Shown here: positions 44,864 to 53,171 of the stretch, piece after piece
Numbering within the stretch: the first letter of the stretch is position 1
Layout of the letters: each line of letters begins with the position of its first letter
Source: Pseudoalteromonas shioyasakiensis
GTDB taxonomy: Bacteria > Pseudomonadota > Gammaproteobacteria > Enterobacterales > Alteromonadaceae
Reading direction: 5' to 3'
DNA: 64,000 nt
Assembly: GCF_024518675.1 (NCBI RefSeq)
Contig: NZ_JANIGL010000001.1
Span: 310,001-374,000 of the forward strand
Program-made: the position numbers and the translations under genes
The notes under the pieces: generated by a model
Database searches by the model: none
The model's input: the letters and a program-made list of their open reading frames with translations, nothing else
What the model was told of the DNA's origin: nothing

Positions 44864-45857
44864 CGCTCTCTGAATGAGTTGTAAAACGGCTTAAAGCAAT
44901 TAAGCAGCTAACTAAATGATCGCGTCCTTTCGCCATTGGGTAAAATTCATTATTTAGTTTTAACGCGTAGGGATGATCATTGATGTGAGCTTGAGTGATG
45001 AAAAAGCTTAATTGGCTTAATCTTGACTCAGTATTACCTTGTAATAATGCATAATCATAAGTCATAGGGGTTGATGCAAAATTGATAAATTCTTTAACCA
45101 TTAATTGCTGTGTTTTAGCGTAATGCTTCCACGATACTCTTTGTAAGCCCATGCCATGTTGATGATCTGCCAAAGAGTCAAACTCTTCATTACCATTTTT
45201 TCGTTTTAAATCCCCTTGTGAGTTATCAGCTTCACTGACAAGGTTATCGTTTTTAGTTGCATCAATTTGCTCAGGGTAAACATAAACCGTCTCATTAATT
45301 TGCATATAACTCCAAACTGATACTAAGCCAAATGGATAGTGACTAAGTAACTTAATCCGCTCAAGAGCAAAACAACCACGATGGGTATACGGTAAAGCAA
45401 CGGTGACATTACTACTTTTATCAATACTATCTAAACAAGCAACTTGGCTGTTTTTATATATCATCATAAATGATTGACATAGTTTAGTAGTTGAAATATC
45501 AAAGTGTAGTCGAGGTGAAATAGGGGAGTAGTCATCATGTTTTGTTTTAAAACTGATTTTTACACCTTTAACATTGCTATAGCCAATCAATATAGCTAAT
45601 ACCAACATGACCAACATTAAATAGGCCATGGCCAAAATTAAATTATTCTGATAATTAATACCTAAAATAAAATTAAGAATGGCAACAAACAAAAAGCCAG
45701 CACCCATTTTTGATGGTAAAACGTAAATAGTATTATGTTTTAATAGTAACGTGTCGCCGGTATGTTTATTTTTTAGAAATTTACTAAATAGCGAGTTTTT
45801 GATTGTGACAAAAGCAGAAACGCCGTTGGTTTTTCTTAGCCTTTTGATAAATGACAT
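44844..45857 (-). CDS. DUF58-domain membrane protein
   Basis: A 337-residue protein. Two hydrophobic helices near residues 55-95 (MGAGFLFVAILNFILGINY and LILAMAYLMLVMLVLAILIGY) precede a cytoplasmic region. Its conserved core, EFDSLADHQHGMGLQRVSWKHYAKTQQLMVKEF, corresponds to the DUF58 motif YxxGDxxRxIxW, here somewhat diverged. DUF58 proteins are regularly encoded between a MoxR ATPase and a TgpA-like transglutaminase and are thought to be clients or partners of the ATPase. It starts 3 bp after the MoxR gene. Confidence 0.87.
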   Translation of the reverse strand: MSFIKRLRKTNGVSAFVTIKNSLFSKFLKNKHTGDTLLLKHNTIYVLPSKMGAGFLFVAILNFILGINYQNNLILAMAYLMLVMLVLAILIGYSNVKGVKISFKTKHDDYSPISPRLHFDISTTKLCQSFMMIYKNSQVACLDSIDKSSNVTVALPYTHRGCFALERIKLLSHYPFGLVSVWSYMQINETVYVYPEQIDATKNDNLVSEADNSQGDLKRKNGNEEFDSLADHQHGMGLQRVSWKHYAKTQQLMVKEFINFASTPMTYDYALLQGNTESRLSQLSFFITQAHINDHPYALKLNNEFYPMAKGRDHLVSCLIALSRFTTHSESDDATHS

Positions 45858-45860
45858 AAC

Positions 45861-46766
45861 TTATAAAGGCACAGCAACAGCGTTTAACAATTGCTTTATT
45901 TGTAACTCGCTTGTTTGCTCATCAATAGCCAAACGATGAGCCGTGACACTTTTAAAAACCGCTTGAACATCATCAGGGGTAACAAAGTCTCTGCCATCGA
46001 TAAACGCCCATGCTTGTGCCGCTTTAGCCAAAGCTATACTTGCTCTTGGTGATAAAGGATTGGCAAAAATACTACTATCGCGAGTATAAGTTACAAGCTC
46101 AATAATATAATCTACAACTGGCGCAGAAAGTGTTAATTTAGCGATTTCATCTTGAATATTAATTAGTTGCGTTGGATTTATTCGCTTTGGCAGTGCATCG
46201 TAATCACGATTATTATCGCCAAGTATCAACTTTCTTTCTGCTTCTTTTGGGGGAAAGCCTAAACTAATTCGCATCATAAATCGGTCTAACTGAGACTCAG
46301 GTAGTGGGTATGTGCCCGATTGAAAAAGCGGGTTTTGTGTCGCAATCACAAAAAATGGACTGGGTAGGGGGTATATATCACCATCCATAGATACTTGTTT
46401 TTCTTCCATTGCTTCTAGCAATGCACTTTGGGTTTTAGGCCCCGCACGATTTATTTCATCAGCGAGAACAACTTGACTAAAAACAGGCCCTTTATGAAAA
46501 GTAAATGTATGCTCATTAGAATTGAAAATACTTGCCCCCAGAATATCCGATGGCAGTAAATCACTGGTAAATTGAACTCGTTGATAGGATAACCCCAAGA
46601 CAGATGCAAGCGCATGAGATAATGTGGTTTTGCCCATGCCTGGTAAGTCTTCAATGAGTAAATGACCTTGACTAAATAAGCAGGTTAAGGCGAGTTTTAT
46701 TTGTGTTTGTTTACCAAAAATTACGAGTGAAAGATCATCAATAATTTCTGTAACTGTAGCATGCAT
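45861..46766 (-). CDS. MoxR-family AAA+ ATPase
   Basis: A 301-residue AAA+ ATPase, probably a chaperone-like activator of the DUF58/TgpA membrane partners. Walker A is LIEDLPGMGKTTLSHALA, Walker B VVLADEINRAGPKTQSALLEAMEEKQVSMDG, followed by FVIATQNPLFQSGTYPLPESQLDRFMMRI (sensor 1), and the lid domain has PLSPRASIALAKAAQAWAFIDGRDFVTPDDVQ. The frame opens at 46790, but the ATG at 46766 has AAGGT 5-6 nt upstream and avoids overlapping the receiver gene, so I prefer it. The group receiver-MoxR-DUF58-TgpA-permease is tightly packed. Confidence 0.92.
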   Translation of the reverse strand: MHATVTEIIDDLSLVIFGKQTQIKLALTCLFSQGHLLIEDLPGMGKTTLSHALASVLGLSYQRVQFTSDLLPSDILGASIFNSNEHTFTFHKGPVFSQVVLADEINRAGPKTQSALLEAMEEKQVSMDGDIYPLPSPFFVIATQNPLFQSGTYPLPESQLDRFMMRISLGFPPKEAERKLILGDNNRDYDALPKRINPTQLINIQDEIAKLTLSAPVVDYIIELVTYTRDSSIFANPLSPRASIALAKAAQAWAFIDGRDFVTPDDVQAVFKSVTAHRLAIDEQTSELQIKQLLNAVAVPL

Positions 46767-46773
46767 AGTAACC

Positions 46774-47163
46774 TTAAAAATGTTCGACAATCTCTAAACG
46801 TTTCATTACTGTATCAACTTTTTTAGCATTAAATGGTTTAGCGATGAAACCTTTAGCGCCAAGCTCCCAGGTGTTTTGTACATTCTCTAAGCTATTGTGA
46901 CCAGAGCACATTACCACATGGGTATGTGGGTAATTGTCATTAAGGTATTCGAGTATTTCTGTGCCGTCAGTATCAGGCAACTCAATATCGAGAAAAATAA
47001 CATTAGGGGCTTTTTCTTCAATTAATGATTTAGCAGATTCAAAGTCACGACTTTCTAAAATGTCTTCAAAGCCTAATTCAGTTAAAATTTGATTTAAGTA
47101 GCTTCGAATATCTTGAACATCATCAATAATCAAAATAGGTTCTAACGGGCGCACAAATTCCAT
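46774..47163 (-). CDS. Stand-alone response regulator receiver protein
   Basis: A 129-residue single-domain receiver with no output domain. The acidic pair Asp14-Asp15 (LIIDDVQD), the phospho-acceptor Asp59 (IFLDIELPDTDG), the conserved Ser/Thr in MCSGH, and Lys in GFIAKPFNAKK are all present, so it should be phosphorylated by a histidine kinase. No kinase gene is nearby. It lies 7 bp upstream of the MoxR gene on the same strand, so it probably belongs to that operon, which would be an unusual link between two-component signalling and a MoxR-DUF58-TgpA system. Confidence 0.88.
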   Translation of the reverse strand: MEFVRPLEPILIIDDVQDIRSYLNQILTELGFEDILESRDFESAKSLIEEKAPNVIFLDIELPDTDGTEILEYLNDNYPHTHVVMCSGHNSLENVQNTWELGAKGFIAKPFNAKKVDTVMKRLEIVEHF

Positions 47164-47737
47164 ATTGTTTACTTCTTGTGATACAGCTTAAATTGTAGTT
47201 TTAATACTATGCTAAGCGATAATGAAGCTCAAGAAAGATACCTGAATAAAACCAACTAATTGAAATAAAAGTCAGCAATGTCCGATACCGTCTAGTATTG
47301 GACATTTCCTGTGTGTATTTCAGCAATAGGTGGCTTGTATTGATGTAAATACATAACAACCTATAATTTATATTATGTTAAATAGCGTTAATTTCTATAT
47401 AATGCATCTAACTAATCGCTATGAGAAAACCATATCACCTCTTTTTGGTTGGCATTTTGTAATCTTACCTATCTTGCTAAGATTATTAAACATCGCATTT
47501 TTCTTATTTTATATAAGTGTTTTGAACCTGCTAACTTTAGAGCGCTTTAATTTTACTCAAACTATCTCAACGCCTTAACAAATTCATTTTTAAGTTAGCT
47601 CATTTTTAAGTTAGCAAGCTTTATAAATTCACCGACTTTAAAAACTATTGGTTTATATAGAAATTACCTATTTTGTTTTTTGCAGTTTATGGCCTTGAGT
47701 TGTTATAGTGATCACAAAGTCTTAAACAAGAAGCTAT
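47164..47737. other. 574-bp spacer with dyad and tandem repeat
   Basis: The largest gene-free stretch. It holds a 12-bp inverted repeat (AATGTCCGATAC, 47277-47288, with GTATTGGACATT, 47295-47306, one G-T pair) about 115 bp upstream of the receiver gene, and a 16-bp direct tandem repeat (TCATTTTTAAGTTAGC at 47584-47599 and 47600-47615). A 67-codon frame at 47375-47578 lacks a ribosome-binding site and is not accepted as a gene. Confidence 0.5.
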
Positions 47738-48451
47738 ATGCCTTATTCTACGAGGTGTCTTGCAAAAACACCTATCCATCAACAACTACACATTAATGAC
47801 GGTACGCGTGTGTTTATAATTTCAGATTTAGACGCCGACTATAAAAAGCTCGCCGGTGCTCTAGAGTCTGTAAATTTTGATTATGATAACGATACTTTAA
47901 TAATGCTGGGCGATGTCATTGACCGCGGTAATGACAGTGTTAAATTGATTAAGCATATTATTAAACATAATTTTATTATGCTGCTTGGTAATCATGAGCA
48001 TATGATGTTGGCTTCTCTTATCGATAAAGATAAAGATGCATTTCAGCTGTGGGTGAAAAATGGTGGCGCTTGGCACTTTAATGAAACCCAAGAGGATTTA
48101 TTGCTTGTGTGATTATCTGCAAACTTGTCCGATCACAGTCAAATTAAATTATAAAGATAAGGTCATTGGTTTATCTCATACTGCACCACGTATATGTGAT
48201 TGGCATATGCAAACTACGGCTAAAACGGTAAAAACATTGAACAAACAGTTCAGCACTTTTTATGGGACCGCAGCCGAGTGCAAACACAGAGCACGCAACT
48301 AAATCTAGGTGTGTTATTTTCAATCCATGGTCATAATACAATCCAAGCCCCCTATTGGCTTGGTAATACGTACCATATTGATACCAATTATTTAGCCGGT
48401 AAACCCAGCATTATAAATTTAGCTGAGTTAATAAAGCTGTACTGCAAGTAA
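47738..48451 (+). pseudogene. Frameshifted PrpA-like metallophosphoesterase
   Basis: A broken Ser/Thr-phosphatase-like gene. Frame one (47738-48112) has FIISDLDADYKKLAGALESV, LIMLGDVIDRGNDSV and LLGNHEHMMLASL, the metallophosphatase motifs. It then hits a stop. The next part continues in another frame (about 48108-48256, CDYLQTCPITVKLNYKDKVIGLSHTAP). The last part returns to the first frame (LFLWDRSRVQTQ, then SIHGHNTIQAPYWLGNTYHIDT, and LAELIKLYCK) to a TAA at 48449. Two opposite single-base indels, near 48108 and 48257, would restore about 237 residues. The first metal motif is also degenerate: the GDxHG His is Asp. Sequencing error in two places is an alternative to decay. Confidence 0.8.
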
Positions 48452-48508
48452 AAATATAGCTCACATTTACTAATATGCTGTTTAATTGAAACGACTACCC
48501 GCGCAAAA

Positions 48509-48889
48509 TTAATTAGTTGCAGCAATTACATTACTATTTGCTTGTGCTTCTAAGTATTTTTTAAAACTTAACCGTGCATGCCATAACTGCTCATCAGAAA
48601 GGTTTTGATATATTAATGGCCCGGACTTTTCTTTAGCTAAAATCTGTAGCTTTGTATATTCGCGAGTATCTATTTTTCCATCTGCAAAATAATCATTAGC
48701 GACGTCATAGAACTCTGCATTATCGTAAATATCCATATGCCACATTATTGAGCGGTACATACTATTGCTAATTTCATGACTATCTTGGGTTTCTTGGAAA
48801 TATACAAATTCACTATAAATTGTATTGCCAGCAAAGCCTATGCCCAATAACGAAGCTGTGGTCAATGTCATCATCCATTTCATGTTCAT
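48509..48889 (-). CDS. Small protein with N-terminal signal or anchor, unknown
   Basis: I do not recognise this 126-residue product. It begins with a hydrophobic segment MNMKWMMTLTTASLLGIGFAGNTIYSEF that could be an anchor or an uncleaved signal. The rest is acidic and aromatic-rich (MYRSIMWHMDIYDNAEFYDVANDYFADGK, and LSDEQLWHARLSFKKYLEAQ), probably helical. The DYFADGKIDTREY part faintly resembles a calcium-binding EF-hand-like loop, but I would not call it one. GGGAGATGAAC precedes the ATG, with GGGAG at good spacing, which supports expression. Monocistronic. Confidence 0.62.
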   Translation of the reverse strand: MNMKWMMTLTTASLLGIGFAGNTIYSEFVYFQETQDSHEISNSMYRSIMWHMDIYDNAEFYDVANDYFADGKIDTREYTKLQILAKEKSGPLIYQNLSDEQLWHARLSFKKYLEAQANSNVIAATN

Positions 48890-49078
48890 CTCCCTTTGCG
48901 TTTACTAAAGAGTAACCGACTATCAAATTGAAAATTGATCTTATAGTGCATTTTTGACACTTTGATTAATTTTTAATCTTTTGATTAACTAATTATAGGA
49001 GTTATTTGCAGTGGGTGATGTTTATTTGATCAATACAGGCGCATTGCTCTATTGATAAAAAAAATATTATTGAGTAAT

Positions 49079-49106
49079 TAGGCTGTTAAAACTATTTAGC
49101 AGCCTA
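49079..49106 (-). terminator. Hairpin after miaE
   Basis: TAGGCTGTTAAA pairs with TTTAGCAGCCTA (one G-T pair) around ACTA, 25 bp beyond the miaE stop. T-tract is weak on the minus strand. Confidence 0.5.
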
Positions 49107-49130
49107 TTTAACATAACGTTATATGGGTGA

Positions 49131-49703
49131 TTAATGCAGTGCAGCTGTGAATGGAATCGATTCACAAATCTTAGCTTCAGCAATTAAAATTTCTTCTAAA
49201 CGAGCATCAACTTCGAGTTTATCAAAATATTCATACGCTAATTCAACAAATAGGTTTTTATGTTTTTCTTCAGACTTTGCAATCGCAACATAAAAATCTT
49301 TTTCCTTCCCTGCAGACAATGCTTGTGCGACTAGAGAAAAGCGCTCATGTCCCCTCGCCTCTATAACAGCACCGACCAATAATCGGTCCATTAAAAATTC
49401 ATCACGGCCATTTCTAAATACTGCACGAATTTGTTTAACATATGGATCTTTCTGGTCATTACCTAAATTAACGTCACGGTCAATTAATAACTTTAAAACT
49501 TGCTTAAAGTGAATCATTTCTTCTAGTGCTAAGTCAGTCATCGCTTTTACAAGCTTTCGACGATCCGGGTAATGGGATAGCATAGACATCGCCATGCCAG
49601 ATGCTTTTTTCTCTGCTGCAGCATGATCTTGTAAAAAAGTATCAAAGTCAGCAAGTACGGCTTCAGTCCAAGAAAATGGAGTATGGTATTTTAATTCAAA
49701 CAT
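49131..49703 (-). CDS. miaE: tRNA-(2-methylthio-N6-isopentenyladenosine-37) hydroxylase MiaE
   Basis: A 190-residue ferritin-like diiron monooxygenase that hydroxylates the isopentenyl group of ms2i6A37 in tRNAs reading U-initial codons. The two diiron half-sites are visible: EEMIHFKQVL near residue 60 and SEEKHKNLFVELA near residue 145. RLLVGAVIEARGHERFSLVAQAL near residue 112 supplies further ligands. Length fits the short MiaE form found in marine gammaproteobacteria and Salmonella; E. coli lacks the gene. It stands alone, with the next gene on its strand ending 73 bp upstream. Confidence 0.92.
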   Translation of the reverse strand: MFELKYHTPFSWTEAVLADFDTFLQDHAAAEKKASGMAMSMLSHYPDRRKLVKAMTDLALEEMIHFKQVLKLLIDRDVNLGNDQKDPYVKQIRAVFRNGRDEFLMDRLLVGAVIEARGHERFSLVAQALSAGKEKDFYVAIAKSEEKHKNLFVELAYEYFDKLEVDARLEEILIAEAKICESIPFTAALH

Positions 49704-49776
49704 GGTTTAGCTTACTGTTAATTCAATGGCGCAATTTTATCGCAAATTACGGGCAAAATCTTTCATAGAAGCCAAA

Positions 49777-50406
49777 TTAATAAATAACCTTGTCTATTTT
49801 TCCACTTGCCGTAGAGGCTATTTTTAGCGGGTGCTTAATAGCGTTCCACGCTGTGACTTTGCCACCTATATTCATTTTTTCAAATTGAGCATGGGATGGT
49901 GTTGCACAGTGGAGAAAGTCACATAATTTAATAAAGCTGTCAGTATCGCTAATATCAATTTTGAGAAAATCCGCCTGTCGCTGCTCAAAATAATGCTCTG
50001 CAGCTTTTAAATGCGTGCTGTAACTTTGTTCTAAGTACGCATCGTTAGCAATGTTTTCTGCGCTAAAGTTTTTAAATATATTTAAATAACATCGTTTTAT
50101 ATGCGGGTTAAAGCCTCCATCTGCTCTCGTTAAATTTACAAACATACGTGAGAGCAGTTGGCGTATTGACGGCAGCCATAAGTCCATACTACGCTGAAGA
50201 TAAATAAATTTAGAACCTGGATACAAGGTATCCAAATATTGATAGTCGTTAAAAATAGGTGTATCGGCTATCACCTGAGCATCAGTAAAACACTGTTTTG
50301 TGTAAGCTGTGTGCGCACATGTATAACCAAGCTGTAAAAAACTGTGACATACACTGGTTGTGCCTGTTCTTGGTAGGCCGATGATAAAAATTTTATTTAC
50401 TGTCAT
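49777..50406 (-). CDS. Sulfotransferase-family protein
   Basis: A 209-residue protein with a PAPS-binding P-loop IIGLPRTGTTSVCHSFLQLG near the N-terminus (residues 8-27) and KFIYLQRSMDLWLPSIRQLL (residues 66-85), the 3'-phosphate binding segment with its Arg-Ser pair. No signal peptide or transmembrane helix is seen, so it is cytoplasmic. The acceptor is unknown. It lies 20 bp downstream of the binding-protein gene on the same strand and could be co-transcribed with it. The family is broad, and activity has often not been shown for such short bacterial members. Confidence 0.82.
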   Translation of the reverse strand: MTVNKIFIIGLPRTGTTSVCHSFLQLGYTCAHTAYTKQCFTDAQVIADTPIFNDYQYLDTLYPGSKFIYLQRSMDLWLPSIRQLLSRMFVNLTRADGGFNPHIKRCYLNIFKNFSAENIANDAYLEQSYSTHLKAAEHYFEQRQADFLKIDISDTDSFIKLCDFLHCATPSHAQFEKMNIGGKVTAWNAIKHPLKIASTASGKIDKVIY

Positions 50407-50426
50407 TGTCGTATATTGCGAAGGTT

Positions 50427-51302
50427 CTAATTTGGCTTAAACCAAAGCTGGTTATTTTCAAGTGGCGTTAACTTCGACATGTGGGTATTTTTTAACCTAA
50501 CAATTGTTTTTTCGTCTAAATTGGCATTTTTAATAGTGTCAGCAAAATACTGTGTAAATAGTCGATCGAACTCGCCATTTTCATGCATTTTCTCAAGCCC
50601 TGATTGAATAGCATGGTGAATATCAGGTCGTTTTGAATTGACAAAATAATAAATGGCCGCGGGATATGAAAGCGCAATATTAGGCACTACTTGAACATTT
50701 GTTTGTTGACCAAGTTGCTCTAATTCCCAATCCACTTCTAAAATAGAGCGCGGAAATGCATCACCTCGCCCTTTTAAAAGCATATTATAAAGTGCTTCAT
50801 AAGTGGTTGATGTAGAGACAGATAATCCATTATCTCGAATAATAACGGTATCAGGCCAATCATGACCTTGGATAAAATCAATGTTCCGCAGAGAATATAG
50901 GTTTGTTACATTTGCAAATTTAGCGAGTTTATCTTGGGTGGTTAATAACAACCGCAAACCGTATAAACCTTTATAAATAGGTATCCGAACTGGGTTAAAA
51001 ACTCGCTCTCGTTCAATACTGGTCATAGACCAGGCAACATTAACTAAATCGCCTTGCTCTAGCTCTTTTAAAGAACGACTTTGCACCATTTTAACTGATG
51101 ACTCTAAAGTATGATCGCGCCCGCTGTGCTCTAAAGCAAATTTAAGTAAAACCAGTGGATACCAATTTTCACTTTCCTGTGCTCGCTCTGGTTTAGGGTA
51201 AATTACTTTTAGCGGTTGCTGATTTACACTCACAGTTTGACTGTTTGCACATAAACTACACAGTAAAACACTTAATGAGGAAACTAACAAACCGCGTCTC
51301 AT
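50427..51302 (-). CDS. Periplasmic substrate-binding protein-like (family 3 type)
   Basis: A 291-residue protein with a signal peptide (MRRGLLVSSLSVLLCSLCANSQT) and a type 2 periplasmic-binding fold. Telltale parts are LKELEQGDLVNVAWSMTSIERERVFNPVRIPIYKGLYGLRLLL and the C-terminal IHHAIQSGLEKMHENGEFDRLFTQYFADTI, the usual end of a solute-binding domain. No ABC permease or ATPase is adjacent, so it may be an orphan sensor-type binding protein like those common in Alteromonadales. Ligand unknown. Its stop is 20 bp before the sulfotransferase gene, and its ATG is 1 bp from the MAPEG stop. Confidence 0.82.
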   Translation of the reverse strand: MRRGLLVSSLSVLLCSLCANSQTVSVNQQPLKVIYPKPERAQESENWYPLVLLKFALEHSGRDHTLESSVKMVQSRSLKELEQGDLVNVAWSMTSIERERVFNPVRIPIYKGLYGLRLLLTTQDKLAKFANVTNLYSLRNIDFIQGHDWPDTVIIRDNGLSVSTSTTYEALYNMLLKGRGDAFPRSILEVDWELEQLGQQTNVQVVPNIALSYPAAIYYFVNSKRPDIHHAIQSGLEKMHENGEFDRLFTQYFADTIKNANLDEKTIVRLKNTHMSKLTPLENNQLWFKPN

Positions 51303-51303
51303 A

Positions 51304-51678
51304 TTAGAAAAACCGGCTAAAAATTAAGAAGAAACCAGCTAATGCTAAGGTTAAAAATGTAGCAATCATACCAGTCACTCTTAGTTTAAATGTGCCATCA
51401 GTTATAGCAATGCTATGGCAAACACGGCCAAATACTAATAAGACCCCTAAAATATGACAATAATGGCTACTGAGCCCCTGAAACTCGGCTAAAAATATTA
51501 AAATAAGTGCAAATGGTACATACTCAATAAAGTTACCATGTGCACGGGTGGCTTTTATGAGTGCATCGTTATTATTTGTGCCAAGTGAGATTTGGTTTGC
51601 TTTGCGAACTTTAACAACACGCATACTCAGATGAATATACATAAAAGCTAATACTGCAGCATAAAATGAAATTATCAC
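51304..51678 (-). CDS. MAPEG-family membrane protein
   Basis: A 124-residue four-helix membrane protein of the MAPEG (eicosanoid/glutathione metabolism) superfamily. RATRAHGNFIEYVPFALILIFLAEF is the family signature, with the glutathione-site Arg, His, Asn and Glu. The frame is open back to 51804, across the start of the divergent DUF2254 gene; I choose the GTG at 51678, which has AAGGGG 8 nt upstream and gives the normal family length, with the first helix beginning directly (VIISFYAAVLAFMYIHL). Function in bacteria is usually undetermined; glutathione transferase activity is possible. Confidence 0.82.
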   Translation of the reverse strand: MIISFYAAVLAFMYIHLSMRVVKVRKANQISLGTNNNDALIKATRAHGNFIEYVPFALILIFLAEFQGLSSHYCHILGVLLVFGRVCHSIAITDGTFKLRVTGMIATFLTLALAGFFLIFSRFF

Positions 51679-51791
51679 TCGTTGTTCCCCTTTAGTTTTT
51701 TCAATAATAACACAAGTATTAACATGAAATAGCCACTTATAACTAAGTTTTTTATGATAACGTATTAAAATAACGGCTAAAAAGGATATAT

Positions 51792-53144
51792 ATGTTTGTG
51801 CCACGAAAGATTGCTGATAATTATCGAGAAATGATCAATAGCATTGGTTTTTACCCTTCAATGCTGTCTGTGGGATTTCTTCTTTTTGCCATTATTACTA
51901 TGTCTGTAGAGTACAGTGCTCCTATCGTTAAGTTAAAAGCACTTATTGCTTTTTTATTAGTCGATAGCGAAGAAAATGCGCGAACTATTTTAAGTACTTT
52001 AGCCGGGAGTATTATCTCGTTAACCGTGTTTAGTTTTTCCATGGTAATGATTGTTTTAAATACGGCCAGTGCCAGCCTCTCACCTCGAGTGATCCCGGGT
52101 CTAATTACCCGCAAGTCACACCAATTGGTGTTAGGCTTTTATTTAGGCAGTATTATTTACTCAATTATTATGCTTATCAACATAAAGCAAACAGCTGGCG
52201 GCGATGTATCAATCCCTGCATTAGGTGTATTTTTTTCTTTAGTGTTTGGGCTTATTTCATTAGCGCTATTTGTGTATTTTATCCATTCAATTTCAAAAGC
52301 TATCCAAGTAGATAACGTTTTAAACGATTTGTTTAAAGATACCAAAGGCGTTATTAACGACATTATTACCCGCCAACAACAGCATAAATTACCCCAATTC
52401 CCTGACTTTACTGATTGGTATTCAATTAAAAGTACCACAGAGGGATATTTTAAAGGTGTTCACACCGATAAGCTCTGTGAAATATTGGCTCAAGAAGACA
52501 TCAAACTTTTTATCATTGTAAATCAAGGTTATTTTACCGTAAAAGGCTACCCGTTTTTAAAATCAGACCGCGATTTGTCTGATAACCCCCAGTTGGTAGA
52601 AAAAATACTGGGCTGTTTTATTTTCTATATCGAAGAATATATCAGTGACCACTATCGCTATGGACTAACACAAATTTCAGAAATCGCTGTTAAAGCGATG
52701 AGCCCGGGTATTAACGATCCTGGTACTGCTGTTAAAGCAATTGATATGCTGAGTATCTTATTAATTGAGCGATTAAAAATTAGTGACACTAATTATTCGC
52801 TAAAACACGCACAAAGTACGCCTTATTTGTATATACATGAAACGTCATTTGAGGAGCTATTACACGATAACTTTACGCCGTTGCGAAATTACGCGAAAGC
52901 GGATGCTTATGTTATGACGAATGTATTAGAAGCATTTAAGAATATCTTGTTTGTAGCAAGTGACAATGCCCAAGCAACTGAAAAGCTGTTCAACTACTTA
53001 GCTGCCATTGTTGATGATATTAATGAACAAACCACAAATTTATATGACCGCACTGAAGTGATTAATATGCTTAACGCCATAGCAAGGATTGCACCTGAGC
53101 GAGGCGAAAAGCTGGTATCTCGATTTGAACAAATCAAAGAGTAA
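51792..53144 (+). CDS. DUF2254 membrane protein
   Basis: A 450-residue protein with about four N-terminal membrane helices (around 18-40, 68-95, 112-132, 142-166) and a soluble C-terminal half. DSEENARTILSTLAGSIISLTVFSFSMVMIVLNTASASLSPRVIPGLI is the DUF2254 signature, and ISEIAVKAMSPGINDPGTAVKAIDML in the second half is also conserved. The family is widespread with no assigned function. The sequence between helices reads like an ion-channel-type pore-lining segment, but I would not claim transport. It is divergent from the MAPEG gene. Confidence 0.87.
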   Translation: MFVPRKIADNYREMINSIGFYPSMLSVGFLLFAIITMSVEYSAPIVKLKALIAFLLVDSEENARTILSTLAGSIISLTVFSFSMVMIVLNTASASLSPRVIPGLITRKSHQLVLGFYLGSIIYSIIMLINIKQTAGGDVSIPALGVFFSLVFGLISLALFVYFIHSISKAIQVDNVLNDLFKDTKGVINDIITRQQQHKLPQFPDFTDWYSIKSTTEGYFKGVHTDKLCEILAQEDIKLFIIVNQGYFTVKGYPFLKSDRDLSDNPQLVEKILGCFIFYIEEYISDHYRYGLTQISEIAVKAMSPGINDPGTAVKAIDMLSILLIERLKISDTNYSLKHAQSTPYLYIHETSFEELLHDNFTPLRNYAKADAYVMTNVLEAFKNILFVASDNAQATEKLFNYLAAIVDDINEQTTNLYDRTEVINMLNAIARIAPERGEKLVSRFEQIKE

Positions 53145-53171
53145 ACCCGTATTTACGCTCTGTTAATTGAA

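Noticed and set aside
47375..47578. A 67-codon hydrophobic plus-strand frame in the large spacer
   Set aside because: No Shine-Dalgarno before the ATG, AT-rich low-complexity sequence and no family likeness. Hydrophobicity is expected from the T-rich composition.
48060..48302. An 80-codon frame as a separate small gene
   Set aside because: Most of it reads as the middle of the frameshifted phosphatase, with matching sequence in order before and after it.
51679..51804. N-terminal extension of the MAPEG frame
   Set aside because: It overlaps the divergent DUF2254 start, and the GTG at 51678 has a clear Shine-Dalgarno and gives the standard MAPEG length.
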